From: Syntrophaceae bacterium UBA7520
GTDB taxonomy: Bacteria > Desulfobacterota > Syntrophia > Syntrophales > Smithellaceae
Length of the DNA: 64,000 bases
Assembly (NCBI GenBank): GCA_002478265.1
Contig: DLNC01000035.1
Coordinates: forward strand, 1-64,000
Direction of reading: 5' to 3'
A program made the position numbers and the translations under genes. Positions 9,080-17,356 of this stretch are shown piece by piece; position 1 is the first letter of the stretch; every line of letters begins with the position of its first letter. Below the pieces are notes generated by a model. That model had not been told where the DNA came from. It saw only the letters and a program-made list of their open reading frames with translations, and ran no database searches.

Positions 9080-9250
9080 AAGTAATTAAGTTTTAAGATT
9101 TAAGGGAAGAAAAAACGTGAATGGTGAACGGTGAAGAGTGAATGGTGAAGAATACAAGAGGCGTTAGAAGATTAGAAGGTTAGAAGATTAGATGCTTTAG
9201 AGGGTTAGCGGGTTGGAAGGTTGGAAGGTTGGAAGGTTTTGGAAGATTGG
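9080..9250 (+). repeat. degenerate purine-rich repeat tract 1
   Basis: The plus strand is almost free of C and made of short related words: TAAGTTTTAAGATTTAAG, then TGAATGGTGAA/TGAAGAG units, then GTTAGAAG, GATTAGAAG and GTTGGAAG repeated many times. The period is about 8 and the copies are imperfect. The tract runs into the apparent start of the VanZ gene. The same three word families recur at 9616-9843, 9951-9988, 10808-10920 and 17083-17276, always in the same orientation. Confidence 0.75.
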
Positions 9251-9615
9251 CAGAGTCAGAACGAACAGTAAAAATAATATTCTCAATATATGTTGGTCTC
9301 ATAATTCTTTTATCCGTAGCATACACAGGTAATAATTTAGAATTACATAATATATTTATTCTCTATTTCCGAGCCGATCATTTAATTCATGTGGCCTTGT
9401 TTTTACCCTGGGCTTTTTTCGGCGTTAAATTGAACAAGAATTTACTCCTATGGTTTTGCTTGGGAATCCTTTTTGCTGCCGGAACGGAGGGCCTGCAGTA
9501 TCTGCTGCCTTATCGCTCTTTTAACATCAGCGATATGATAGCAAATATGATTGGCGTCGTGTTGGGATTTGGAATAGGGAATTGGCTGACGCCAGTGAAG
9601 GGTGAAGGGGCTTAG
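9229..9615 (+). CDS. VanZ family membrane protein
   Basis: Small integral membrane protein of about 128 residues with four predicted helices. The VanZ pattern is clear: RADHLIHVALFLPWAFFGV, then EGLQYLLPYRSFNISDMIANMIGVVLG, with the conserved acidic residues and the SDMIAN motif. VanZ-like proteins are common partners of exopolysaccharide and exosortase loci; their biochemical role is unknown. The start is uncertain: the TTG at 9229 lies inside the purine-rich repeat and another TTG is at 9247. The first ten residues are therefore probably repeat-derived or untranslated. Confidence 0.75.
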   Translation: MEGFGRLAESERTVKIIFSIYVGLIILLSVAYTGNNLELHNIFILYFRADHLIHVALFLPWAFFGVKLNKNLLLWFCLGILFAAGTEGLQYLLPYRSFNISDMIANMIGVVLGFGIGNWLTPVKGEGA

Positions 9616-9843
9616 CACCTTAGATGCTTTAGAAGCGTTGGAGGAGTTAGAGGATTAGTAGATTAGAAGCGTTAGAGGATTGGAAGGTTTAGATAAAAGT
9701 GAATAGTGAAATGTGAAGAGTGAAGAGTGAAATGTGAAGAAGGTTGGAAGGTTTAGATAAAAGTGAATAGTGAAATGTGAAGAGTGAAGAGTGAAATGTG
9801 AAGAAGGTTAGAAGGTTGGAAGGTTAGAAGCGTTGGAGGTACC
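9616..9843 (+). repeat. degenerate purine-rich repeat tract 2
   Basis: This follows the VanZ stop directly. It is built from GTTAGAAG/GTTGGAAG/GATTAGAAG words and AGTGAAATGTGAAGAGTGAAG words with very few C residues. It contains the perfect 64-base tandem duplication listed separately. Similar words resume at 9951-9988 after the palindromic element. No gene is seen in 9616-10120; apart from these repeats it holds only the operator-like region before 10121. Confidence 0.8.
9681..9808 (+). repeat. perfect 64-bp tandem duplication
   Basis: Positions 9681-9744 and 9745-9808 are identical base for base, each beginning TGGAAGGTTTAGATAAAAG and ending GAAGAAGGT. Unlike the degenerate repeats around it, this copy is exact, so it is recent or is actively homogenised, for instance by replication slippage. 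Confidence 0.9.
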
Positions 9844-9846
9844 GCT

Positions 9847-9948
9847 GTCATTGCGAGAAAAAACCGAAGCCGCGAGCATAGCGTGGCGGGAAGTGACGAA
9901 GCAATCTCTTGCATACGGGATCTCCACGGGCTGCGCCCTCGCGATGAC
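9847..9948 (+). repeat. palindromic GTCATTGCGA element (copy 1)
   Basis: Bounded by GTCATTGCGAG (9847-9857) and CTCGCGATGAC (9938-9948), inverted repeats with one mismatch. The interior has GAAGCAATCTC and CCACGGGCTGCGCCCTCGCG. Related copies lie at 12164-12340, 35990-36061 and 40002-40030. Elements with these ends are scattered through many bacterial genomes as REP- or MITE-like intergenic repeats. It is GC-rich, unlike the purine tracts on both sides. Confidence 0.75.
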
Positions 9949-9950
9949 AA

Positions 9951-9988
9951 ACCGCGTTGGAGGCGTTGGAGGAGTTAGAAGTTTAGAG
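9951..9988 (+). repeat. purine-rich repeat fragment
   Basis: A short return of the GTTGGAGGCGTTGGAGGAGTTAGAAG word family straight after the palindromic element. The palindromic element therefore looks inserted into a longer purine-rich tract. Confidence 0.6.
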
Positions 9989-10013
9989 TGTCACAATAAG
10001 CGGATATATACTT

Positions 10014-10110
10014 TTGCCTAACAATTGTATGATTATCAATGAATTGTTAGGCATTTTTTTTGTTGATATATTGCCTAACAATATTTATAATGTGCCAACA
10101 TTGTTAGGCA
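10014..10110 (+). promoter_or_regulatory. four-site palindromic operator / terminator region
   Basis: The element TTGCCTAACAAT occurs at 10014-10025 and 10071-10082. Its reverse complement ATTGTTAGGCA occurs at 10043-10053 and 10100-10110. The first pair forms a hairpin followed by eight T residues (10053-10060), so it could terminate incoming transcription. The second pair ends 10 bases before the ATG at 10121 and would cover a promoter or early leader. Two nested inverted repeats just ahead of a toxin/antitoxin-like gene pair fit an autoregulatory operator. Confidence 0.6.
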
Positions 10111-10120
10111 AGGATTCGGT

Positions 10121-10435
10121 ATGGGTATCATAAAAGGCATATTGGAAGAAGAACTTAAACGGCTGGAAGAGCTCTCTGTTTTCTACAAAGATAAACTATC
10201 GGGATGTCCCCGCGGGTCAGTATCGGTCAAAGATAGGGGCGGAAAGCGGTATATCTATCTAGCGCGTCGCGAAGGTAAAAAAGTGGTTTTTGACTATGTT
10301 GGCAAAGATGTTCCAAAGGTTCGCAACGACCTTAATGAACGTCTGAGTCAAGGAAAGGAATATAATTTAAAATTGCGCCAGGTTAAGGAAAATATTCAGG
10401 AAATAAAAAGGTCTCTCCGTGGAAAAAGAACATAA
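10121..10435 (+). CDS. small protein, possible antitoxin-like partner of the nucleotidyltransferase
   Basis: 104 residues, charged throughout. An N-terminal helix (LEEELKRLEELSVFYKDKL) leads into a beta-rich middle, CPRGSVSVKD...RYIYLARREGKKVVFDYVG. This matches a recurring bacterial pattern in which a G-S-[LIV] strand is followed by Y-x-YL-x3-REG-x-KV-x3-YVG. The C-terminus is a basic helix (NLKLRQVKENIQEIKRSLRG). The next gene starts inside its last 17 bases, as in many two-gene toxin-antitoxin modules. The role is inferred from arrangement only. The upstream palindromes suggest autoregulation. Confidence 0.55.
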   Translation: MGIIKGILEEELKRLEELSVFYKDKLSGCPRGSVSVKDRGGKRYIYLARREGKKVVFDYVGKDVPKVRNDLNERLSQGKEYNLKLRQVKENIQEIKRSLRGKRT

Positions 10436-10802
10436 TTTGTTTTTAAAAATATTGATTCGGCTAAATAAGGAAGATGTTTTGCGGAGTGTTATTCTCATAG
10501 GCGGCTGGTGTCCTCTTGTTTATAGGCAAAACTTTGGCAATCCGCTGGAGATTTCCTTTCAGCGCACGGCCGATTTGGATTTTTTGGTCCCCAATCCTCC
10601 ACGTATAAATAAAGATGTTGATCTTCCCCTGATTTTTGACGAGCTGGGATTTGACAGAAAAGTATCACTGCTTGGCGGCTACGAGAAGTATGTTCATCCC
10701 GATCTGGAAGTTGAATTTCTTACGCCGAAGGAGTTTGCACAAAAAGAAGAAACTATGTCACCCGAAAACTCTAATTCCCAATGGCACTATAACTGGGGGT
10801 AG
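10419..10802 (+). CDS. nucleotidyltransferase-like protein (AbiEii-type), probably 3'-truncated
   Basis: 127 residues beginning at a GTG coupled to the previous gene. The sequence LIGGWCPLVYRQNF...TADLDFLVPNP (residues 22-58) fits the nucleotidyltransferase-fold active site (a Gly-Gly/Ser helix then D-x-D), as in AbiEii and related toxin-like proteins. Those proteins are normally well over 200 residues. Here the family-like sequence stops near EVEFLTPKEFAQ, then gives about twenty unrelated residues and a stop, right where a purine-rich repeat begins. It is probably a broken gene, perhaps with residual function. Confidence 0.55.
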   Translation: MEKEHNLFLKILIRLNKEDVLRSVILIGGWCPLVYRQNFGNPLEISFQRTADLDFLVPNPPRINKDVDLPLIFDELGFDRKVSLLGGYEKYVHPDLEVEFLTPKEFAQKEETMSPENSNSQWHYNWG

Positions 10803-10807
10803 CTCCC

Positions 10808-10920
10808 AAGATTTAAGAGTTAAGTAGTTAAGATTTAAGTGCCTTAAGAAATCGTGAAGAGTGAAGCGAAAAGAGCAGTAATTAAGTTTTAAGTAATTAA
10901 GCAACAAAAATAGAAGGTTA
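10808..10920 (+). repeat. degenerate purine-rich repeat tract 3
   Basis: Composed of AGATTTAAGAGTTAAG, GTGAAGAGTGAAG, AATTAAGTTTTAAG and GAAGGTTAGAG words, the same families as tracts 1 and 2. It starts six bases after the stop of the truncated nucleotidyltransferase. No gene is seen between 10803 and 11029. Confidence 0.7.
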
Positions 10921-11029
10921 GAGAGCTAAAATTTGCTAAAAAAGACATCAATTCCTTAAAATATGCTAATTATAGGGAGTTTATTTCTTTGTAATTGACA
11001 TATAATAGTTTTTTTGATACCTATTAATC

Positions 11030-12163
11030 ATGATTTTACCGAGAATTTACGATAATCTTGATTCGTTTTTAAAACCCAACAAGGTCTTGGTTATTTATGG
11101 CGCGCGCCAGACAGGCAAAACTACGCTTCTGAAGAAGTTTTTGTCTGAAAATGAAAGAAAATATAAATATAAGTTGGATTCAGGTGATGATGTCAATACC
11201 CAGATTGTCCTCGGCTCATCTGACTTCAAAAAAATAACCACTTATGCTGAAGGGTATGATTTGGTCGCCATAGATGAAGCACAAAGAATTGCAAATGTCG
11301 GGATGGGGCTGAAAATCCTGGTTGACCAGGTGCCGGATTTAAAAGTCTTGGTTACGGGATCATCATCTTTTGAATTAGCGGGTCAGGTGGGGGAGCCGCT
11401 CACGGGAAGAAAAATCACGCTTACGCTTTTTCCTCTTTCCCAGCTCGAGCTGGGAAAACTCTACAATGACTATGACTTGAATAAACGTCTTGATGAATAT
11501 TTAATATTTGGCAGCTATCCTGAAGTCCTGACTGCAGCAACGGTCCATGATAAGAAAAAGGTTCTGGAAGAGTTGGCCGGATCTTACCTTCTGAAAGATA
11601 TCCTGGAGTTGGAAAAAGTTAAAAGTTCTAAGGTGCTTTTAGATCTTTTACGCCTGTTGGCTTTTCAGGTGGGCAGTGAAGTTTCTCTTTCGGAACTGGG
11701 CAGGCAGCTTGGCATTGACAACAAAACGGTAGCCCGATATCTGGATTTATTTGAAAAATCTTTTGTTATTTTTAACATAAGAGGATTTAGCCGTAATCGT
11801 CGTAAAGAAATTACATCTAAAAGCAAATATTATTTTCTTGATAATGGAATACGCAATGCTGTTATTGCCAATTTCAATCCTTTGGAAATTCGGGATGACA
11901 TTGGAAAACTCTGGGAAAATTTTCTAGTTACAGAGCGTCTAAAAAAACAATCATACGCTCAGATTTACTCCAATAACTACTTCTGGCGCACTTGGGATCA
12001 AAAAGAGATTGATTGGGTAGAAGAACGTGACGGCAAATTATTTGGCTATGAGTTTGCATGGAAAAGTAAATCGCGAAAATCATCCAAGGCCTGGAAAGAA
12101 AATTATCCTGACGCTTTATTTGAAATCATCGACAACCAAAATTATCTTCAATTTGTAAAATGA
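11030..12163 (+). CDS. ATP-binding protein, AAA_14 / DUF4143 family
   Basis: 377 residues. The N-terminal AAA domain has a Walker A loop GARQTGKTT (residues 25-33), a Walker B-like LVAIDEAQRI (near 82) and a sensor-like VTGSSSFELA (near 112). The C-terminal DUF4143 domain contains a winged-helix-like stretch (LSELGRQLGIDNKTVARYLDLF) and a nuclease-like end, FWRTWDQKEIDWVEERDG with D/E-x-D-type acids. These proteins are very common and scattered in anaerobes; their function is not established. It stands alone between repeat tracts, consistent with an accessory gene. Confidence 0.88.
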   Translation: MILPRIYDNLDSFLKPNKVLVIYGARQTGKTTLLKKFLSENERKYKYKLDSGDDVNTQIVLGSSDFKKITTYAEGYDLVAIDEAQRIANVGMGLKILVDQVPDLKVLVTGSSSFELAGQVGEPLTGRKITLTLFPLSQLELGKLYNDYDLNKRLDEYLIFGSYPEVLTAATVHDKKKVLEELAGSYLLKDILELEKVKSSKVLLDLLRLLAFQVGSEVSLSELGRQLGIDNKTVARYLDLFEKSFVIFNIRGFSRNRRKEITSKSKYYFLDNGIRNAVIANFNPLEIRDDIGKLWENFLVTERLKKQSYAQIYSNNYFWRTWDQKEIDWVEERDGKLFGYEFAWKSKSRKSSKAWKENYPDALFEIIDNQNYLQFVK

Positions 12164-12340
12164 CGAGAATTCCCATCTCTGGCGCTGCGCGCCATGCGGC
12201 AGCCCCGAGCACACCCAGGCATGCGAGACTGTGTCGCAATGTCTTTGCGCGCGAAGGTAATGAGCGAAGCCTTGTCCCGAGCAAAGCGAGGGAACTTTTG
12301 AGATCGCCACGGGCTACGCCCTCGCGAGGACAAACAGCGT
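12164..12340 (+). repeat. GC-rich intergenic repeat (GTCATTGCGA-type, composite)
   Basis: The right end, CCACGGGCTACGCCCTCGCG (12306-12325), is nearly identical to the right end of the element at 9847-9948. The left part contains GCGCTGCGCGCC and GTCGCAATGTC, so it looks like a rearranged or longer relative. It is far richer in G and C than the genes around it. Between 12340 and 12472 I see no gene or repeat, only the leader of the PAS gene. Confidence 0.6.
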
Positions 12341-12472
12341 TGGAGGCGCGAGACGGCTGAACGTTATGAAAAGTTACTTTGATATGTCTAATTTTCATGA
12401 TAATATCCCCACCTAAACATAGGTCTTCTTTCGTATGGTTAAGCAGCGCGGAAAACGGAGAAAACAGGCAGT

Positions 12473-15439
12473 ATGAGCAAGAAAAATTACCCGCCCGATA
12501 CAAATCAAAGTAAAACGGAGCATTACAAAGAAATCTTCGAAAAAATAAGCGCCGACAAAAATAAAGTTTCTCAAATATTCTTAAAAGGCACAATCCCTGT
12601 GGCCATCACTACGCTTGCTGAAGGCATCTTTATTCAGGCAAGCGATACTTTTGCGCGGATGATAGGTCTTACCCGTGAAGAAATCATCGGCCGTTCGTCA
12701 ATAGAGATCGGATTAATTACGCCGGAAGTAAGAGATTTGTTTATCCAACATATTAACGAACATGGGAGTATCAACAATTTTGAAATGAACTTCCGGATGA
12801 AAAACGGTAACTCCCGATATTATTTATTGGGCGCCTTTAAAATTGAAATGGAGAACGAAGCATACCTGCTGATAGATATGGCAGATATTACAGGGCTTAA
12901 ACAGGTTCAGGATGAGCTGAAAAAAAGCCAGCAAAAGTACCGCTCCTTGTTTAATAATGTGCCGATCGGGATTTATCAGGTAACACCGGAAGGTCGCATT
13001 ATAACGGTTAATAAAACCGCCGCCCGCGTACTTGGATACGAATCTCCCCAAGATATACTTGATACGGTTAAAGATATAACACATCAAATCTATACAAGCC
13101 CCGAAAGCCGGCAGAAAGCCCTGGCGTTGTTAAAAAAAAACGGATTCATTGAAGATTACCGGCTGCAAGTTCGTCAGAAAAACGGAAATGTTATCTGGGT
13201 TGAGGCCGGCGTCTATATTGTTCGTGATGATAATGGCGAGGTTTTATACCATGAAGGCACAATCAAAGATATAACAGAACTCGTGCGCGCGGAGGAGGAG
13301 CTTAAAAAAAGCAAAGATAAATATTTCAATATTTACAATAACACGGCGGTAGGAATTTATCAGGTAAACCCCGAGGGAAAATTCATAAGCGCAAATCTTA
13401 CCGCCGCCCGCCAGCTAGGTTATGAAACTCCCGAAGAGCTGATAATGGATATCGACGATATCGAAACGCAGATCTACGTGAGCCCCGCGGACCGCGAAGA
13501 AGTGATTGCACGCCTCAAAAAAGACGGTTTTGTCGATAATATGGAAGTGCAATTTCGCCGCAAAGACGGAAATGTCGTCTGGCATTTAATCAGCGCGCAT
13601 GTTGTGAAGGATGAACAAGGCAAGATTCTGTATCATGAAGGCACATGCAAAGATATTACCGAACTTAAAAAAATGCAGGAGCAGTTAAGGTCTTCGGAGA
13701 GCCGGTATCGACAGTTGTATGAAAGCATGATGGATGGCTTTGTCAGCGGTGATTTCCGCGGCTACGGGATAGATGCCAACGATGCTTTTCTCAGGATGCT
13801 GGGCTATGCACGCGAAGAACTACCCCAGCTTAACTATAAAAAAATAACTCCGGAAAAATGGCATGCCCTTGAGGATAAAATCATCAAGGAACAGATACTG
13901 GAAAGAGGATACTCGGATATTTTTGAAAAGGAATATATCTGCAAAGACGGCAGAATCATTCCGGTGGAACTGCGCACCACCCTGCTCAAGAATGATAAAG
14001 GTGATCCCGTTGGTTTCTGGGCGATAGTGCGTGACATAAGCGAGCGCAAAAAAGCGGAGAAAAAATTGAAGGGGTCGGAGGAAAAGTACCGGCAACTTCA
14101 TGAAAGCATGATAGACGGCTTTGCCCAGGTTAACATGGAAGGTTACTTTATCGACTGCAATGAAGCCTTGCAGGAGATGACCGGCTATACCAGAGAAGAA
14201 TTGCTGAAGCTCAAATACTCCGAATTAACCCCGGAAAGGTGGCACGCCCTGGAGGATTATCTGGTAAAAAATCAGCTGTTCAGCAGAGGATACACGGAAA
14301 CTTACGAAAAAGAATACATACGCAAAGACGGCACGGTTTTCCCCATAGAGCTGCGTTCCGTCCTGATCACTAATGAGGAAGGAAAACCCGTAAGTATTTG
14401 GGCAATTATCCACGATATCACCGAGCGCAAGCGATCTCAAGAAGATCTGGCAAGGTCGGAGGAAAAGTACCGGCAACTCCACCAGAGTATGATGGATGGC
14501 TTTTCCAATATTGATATGAAAGGCCGTTACGTCGAATTTAACGACAGCTTCCTTGATATGCTGGGTTATTCCCCGGAAGAGCTTCGGCAAGTAGAATTCC
14601 GTAAAATAACGCCGGAGAAATGGCATAAGTTTGAGGACACAGTAATAAGAGAACAGTTGTTCGGCAGGGGCTACTCGGACGTTTATGAAAAAGAATACAT
14701 CCGCAAAGACGGCACGGTATTTCCGGTGGAGTTGCGCGCCGTTCTGCTCAGGGATAAGCAAGGTAAACCCGTAAGCATCTGGGCTATCATCCGGGATATC
14801 ACCGAGCGCAAGCGCGAAGCAGAGAGACGGGCAAGGTCAGAAGAGACATATCGCCTGATCGCGGAAAATGTAACAGATGTTATCGCTTTGCTGGACAAAA
14901 ACGGCGTCATTAAGTATGTCTCAAATTCACGGGAAATCCTGGGATATGAACCGGAGGAATTAAAGGGCATCAATAGTATAGATTTGGCCCATCCGGAAGA
15001 TGCAAATCTGGTAACAGATCTTTTTCGTGAATACACGCGGAAAAGATGGCGTGAAATTACCTACGAAGCAAGGGTGCGTCACAAGGAAGACCGCTATGTG
15101 CCTTTGGAAATAAGAGTAAGATTGTTAACTGATGAAGATGGAAATATTATCGGCAATGTTCTTGGGGGACGCGTTATCAGCAGACGCAGACAAGTCAATG
15201 ATGATGAGCTTCTTTCCACGAACCCCCTTTTGAAGGACCGACGCCTGACAGACCGTGAAAAAGAAATATTGAAATGGATTATGAATGGGAAGAGCACCTG
15301 GGATATCGCCAGAATTCTGAACATAAGTGAAAGCACTGTGAAATTCCACGTTGATCATATAATGAAGAAATTCAATGCCGTTAACCGGGCGCATGCCGTT
15401 GCCATTTACCTGCAGAAACAGCAAATCGGCATTCTGTGA
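12473..15439 (+). CDS. multi-PAS regulator with C-terminal LuxR-type HTH
   Basis: 988 residues with seven PAS domains in a row, starting near residues 33, 155, 275, 400, 525, 650 and 775. Each is introduced by a K/R-Y-x2-L/I helix and ends in a PAC motif such as GTIKDITEL or IIRDITERK. Domains 2-3 and 4-6 are close internal copies. The C-terminus (about 920-985) is a LuxR-type helix-turn-helix: LTDREKEILKWIMNGKSTWDIA, then SESTVKFHVDHIMKKF. There is no histidine kinase or receiver domain, so it is likely a one-component sensor that binds DNA itself. No heme-, flavin- or ligand-specific residues can be assigned. ATG at 12473 is the first sensible start. Confidence 0.88.
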   Translation: MSKKNYPPDTNQSKTEHYKEIFEKISADKNKVSQIFLKGTIPVAITTLAEGIFIQASDTFARMIGLTREEIIGRSSIEIGLITPEVRDLFIQHINEHGSINNFEMNFRMKNGNSRYYLLGAFKIEMENEAYLLIDMADITGLKQVQDELKKSQQKYRSLFNNVPIGIYQVTPEGRIITVNKTAARVLGYESPQDILDTVKDITHQIYTSPESRQKALALLKKNGFIEDYRLQVRQKNGNVIWVEAGVYIVRDDNGEVLYHEGTIKDITELVRAEEELKKSKDKYFNIYNNTAVGIYQVNPEGKFISANLTAARQLGYETPEELIMDIDDIETQIYVSPADREEVIARLKKDGFVDNMEVQFRRKDGNVVWHLISAHVVKDEQGKILYHEGTCKDITELKKMQEQLRSSESRYRQLYESMMDGFVSGDFRGYGIDANDAFLRMLGYAREELPQLNYKKITPEKWHALEDKIIKEQILERGYSDIFEKEYICKDGRIIPVELRTTLLKNDKGDPVGFWAIVRDISERKKAEKKLKGSEEKYRQLHESMIDGFAQVNMEGYFIDCNEALQEMTGYTREELLKLKYSELTPERWHALEDYLVKNQLFSRGYTETYEKEYIRKDGTVFPIELRSVLITNEEGKPVSIWAIIHDITERKRSQEDLARSEEKYRQLHQSMMDGFSNIDMKGRYVEFNDSFLDMLGYSPEELRQVEFRKITPEKWHKFEDTVIREQLFGRGYSDVYEKEYIRKDGTVFPVELRAVLLRDKQGKPVSIWAIIRDITERKREAERRARSEETYRLIAENVTDVIALLDKNGVIKYVSNSREILGYEPEELKGINSIDLAHPEDANLVTDLFREYTRKRWREITYEARVRHKEDRYVPLEIRVRLLTDEDGNIIGNVLGGRVISRRRQVNDDELLSTNPLLKDRRLTDREKEILKWIMNGKSTWDIARILNISESTVKFHVDHIMKKFNAVNRAHAVAIYLQKQQIGIL

Positions 15440-15585
15440 AGCCACTTTTATATATCTAATATTATTAAAAAAATAACCACCTATACTTTCGGCCAGTTGT
15501 TATTTTCCTGGCTAAAGGTTAAAAAATCTTCGCTTTTAAAACTGCAAGCCATTAACGCTTCCAGTGAAAATGGAGATTAGATTTC

Positions 15586-17064
15586 TTGCTGAAGATTTTC
15601 ATTGCCTTACTGATCGCTTTTACCTCGTCATTACTTATCACGCCGCTTGTCGGTTGGGTCGGAATTAAACTGGGCGCGGTTGATAAGCCCGGGCAGCGCA
15701 AAATCCATACTGAACCCGTTCCCAGAATCGGCGGCCTGGCGATCGTGATATCCCTGTTTTTGTCCGTCGGCATTTGTAAATTTCTGCTGGGCGACATATA
15801 CAATGTCTTAAGCTGGACGCCACAAAGAACTTTTTATCTCGCCGGCGGCCTGTTTATATTCGCGGTAGGTTTATTTGACGATTTCCGACGATTGGGACAC
15901 AAAGTTAAATTTCTGGCGCAGATATTGGCCGCTTCCCTGGCTTTTTACGGCGGGGTGAGAATCGAAAGCATCCTGGGCTTCAGCGTGGCGGGAGTTTACT
16001 TTGGCCTATTGAGCTGGGCAATTACGGTATTCTGGTTTCTTCTGTTCATTAACGCCATCAATCTGATTGACGGCCTCGACGGGCTGGCCGCGGGCATTAC
16101 TTTTTTTGCCATGTCTGTAATGGCTTCGATAAGCATTGTTCAGGGCGATTATCTGATGGGATTGAAGTTTGCCATTCTCAGCGGCATCCTCTTGGGATTT
16201 TTATATTATAATTTCAATCCGGCTAGTATTTTTCTGGGTGATGGGGGAAGTTATTTCATCGGCTATGTAATCGCCACCTTTTCCATAATCGCCGCGGTTA
16301 AAACAACGCTGGGCACCGCTTTTCTCATTCCGCTGGTCGTGCTTGGCGTGCCTATGTTTGACACGATTTTCGCTCCCATCCGCCGTTTTTTTTCCGGCAA
16401 AGCCATTTTCCGCGCGGACAGCGAGCATATTCATCACAAACTATTTCAAAAAGGATTAAGTTATCAACGTGTAGTTTTAATATTATACGCCGTTACCTGC
16501 GTGCTCTGTGCCGTGGCGATTATTATGATTCATTTACGAAATGGATGGATCGCGCTCTTTCTGTCGCTTCTTTTGGTTTTGGCGCTATTTGCCGTGAAGA
16601 AGCTGGGGTATTTTGAAAAGTTTTTCTTTGACCGACTATACGTCTGGTTAAGAGATTTAACCGAGGCAACAAGGCACTCTACTTACAGCGGCAATTTTCT
16701 TGATTTACAGTCAAAAATAAAAAGTTCAGAAAATATGGATTCTCTGTGGGCTAATCTCTGCCGGGCCTTTGAGTTTATGGAATTTGATGGCGGTGAATTG
16801 CGCGTGACGGAAAAGGCGGACTCAGAAACAAAAGGAGAAAATACGCCGGGAACGGAACAAATGTTCGCCTGGCGGAGAAAAAACGCCACCGACAGCGGGA
16901 TGCTGCGGATAGAAATGCTTGTCGGCGCCGGAAATCCTGTTAAAGCCGCGCTTGTCCTCTTCAGGAATAACTCTCTGAAAAATGTGCGTCCTTTTACGCT
17001 GCGTCGCCTGGATTGCCTGCAGCGGTGCATGAAAGAGGCGCTCGAAAGAATTTATTCCAGCTAG
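15586..17064 (+). CDS. WecA-like undecaprenyl-phosphate sugar-1-phosphate transferase with C-terminal extension
   Basis: Polyprenyl-phosphate N-acetylhexosamine-1-phosphate transferase that starts lipid-linked polysaccharide synthesis in the inner membrane. About eleven hydrophobic segments are visible. Family motifs are GLFDDFRRLGHK near residue 98, NAINLIDGLDGLAAG near 155, FLGDGGS near 215 and the HIHH motif near 282. From about residue 365 a soluble extension of 125 residues follows, GAF-like in its alternation of strands and helices; ordinary WecA proteins stop before it. The start is a TTG at 15586 with GGAG ten bases upstream. It probably feeds the surface-polymer genes on either side. 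Confidence 0.85.
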   Translation: MLKIFIALLIAFTSSLLITPLVGWVGIKLGAVDKPGQRKIHTEPVPRIGGLAIVISLFLSVGICKFLLGDIYNVLSWTPQRTFYLAGGLFIFAVGLFDDFRRLGHKVKFLAQILAASLAFYGGVRIESILGFSVAGVYFGLLSWAITVFWFLLFINAINLIDGLDGLAAGITFFAMSVMASISIVQGDYLMGLKFAILSGILLGFLYYNFNPASIFLGDGGSYFIGYVIATFSIIAAVKTTLGTAFLIPLVVLGVPMFDTIFAPIRRFFSGKAIFRADSEHIHHKLFQKGLSYQRVVLILYAVTCVLCAVAIIMIHLRNGWIALFLSLLLVLALFAVKKLGYFEKFFFDRLYVWLRDLTEATRHSTYSGNFLDLQSKIKSSENMDSLWANLCRAFEFMEFDGGELRVTEKADSETKGENTPGTEQMFAWRRKNATDSGMLRIEMLVGAGNPVKAALVLFRNNSLKNVRPFTLRRLDCLQRCMKEALERIYSS

Positions 17065-17082
17065 AAATAAGAATTAATATTT

Positions 17083-17276
17083 CACTAGTTAAGTTTTAAG
17101 ATTTCGGTTAAGCGCATCTGAGAGCTGTGGATGGTGAAAAGCAGAAAAGTTTTCAGTGTTAAGATTTAAGAGTTAAGCACAAAAGTGAGAAGTTTAGAAG
17201 ATTAGAAGCGTTAGAAGCTTTGGAAGGTTAGAGGTTTGGAGAAAAAATAGTAATTAAGTTTTAAGTAATAAAGTGA
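17083..17276 (+). repeat. degenerate purine-rich repeat tract 4
   Basis: The tract has TTAAGTTTTAAGATTT, TTAAGATTTAAGAGTTAAG, GAAGTTTAGAAGATTAGAAG and TAATTAAGTTTTAAG, all words shared with tracts 1-3, on the same strand. It fills the gap between the WecA-like gene and the YjbH-like gene; no gene is seen here. Confidence 0.75.
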
Positions 17277-17356
17277 CAGTTTAAAATATTTAAAACAATT
17301 TGAAAACGCCTAACATCATCTAAACAATCAGAAAATATTTTTATAGAGCATTTATT

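Noticed and set aside
9616..9843. CRISPR array
   Set aside because: The repeats are degenerate, contiguous and without unique spacers, and no cas gene is present.
10014..10110. Integron attC site suggested by GCCTAAC and GTTAGGC core-like boxes
   Set aside because: Core-like boxes are present, but no integrase, no gene cassette array and no second attC site are seen; symmetric operator sites explain the four copies better.
12116..12593. Minus-strand genes in the GC-rich intergenic repeat
   Set aside because: The frames follow the repeat's base composition, lack start signals and overlap the PAS gene start.
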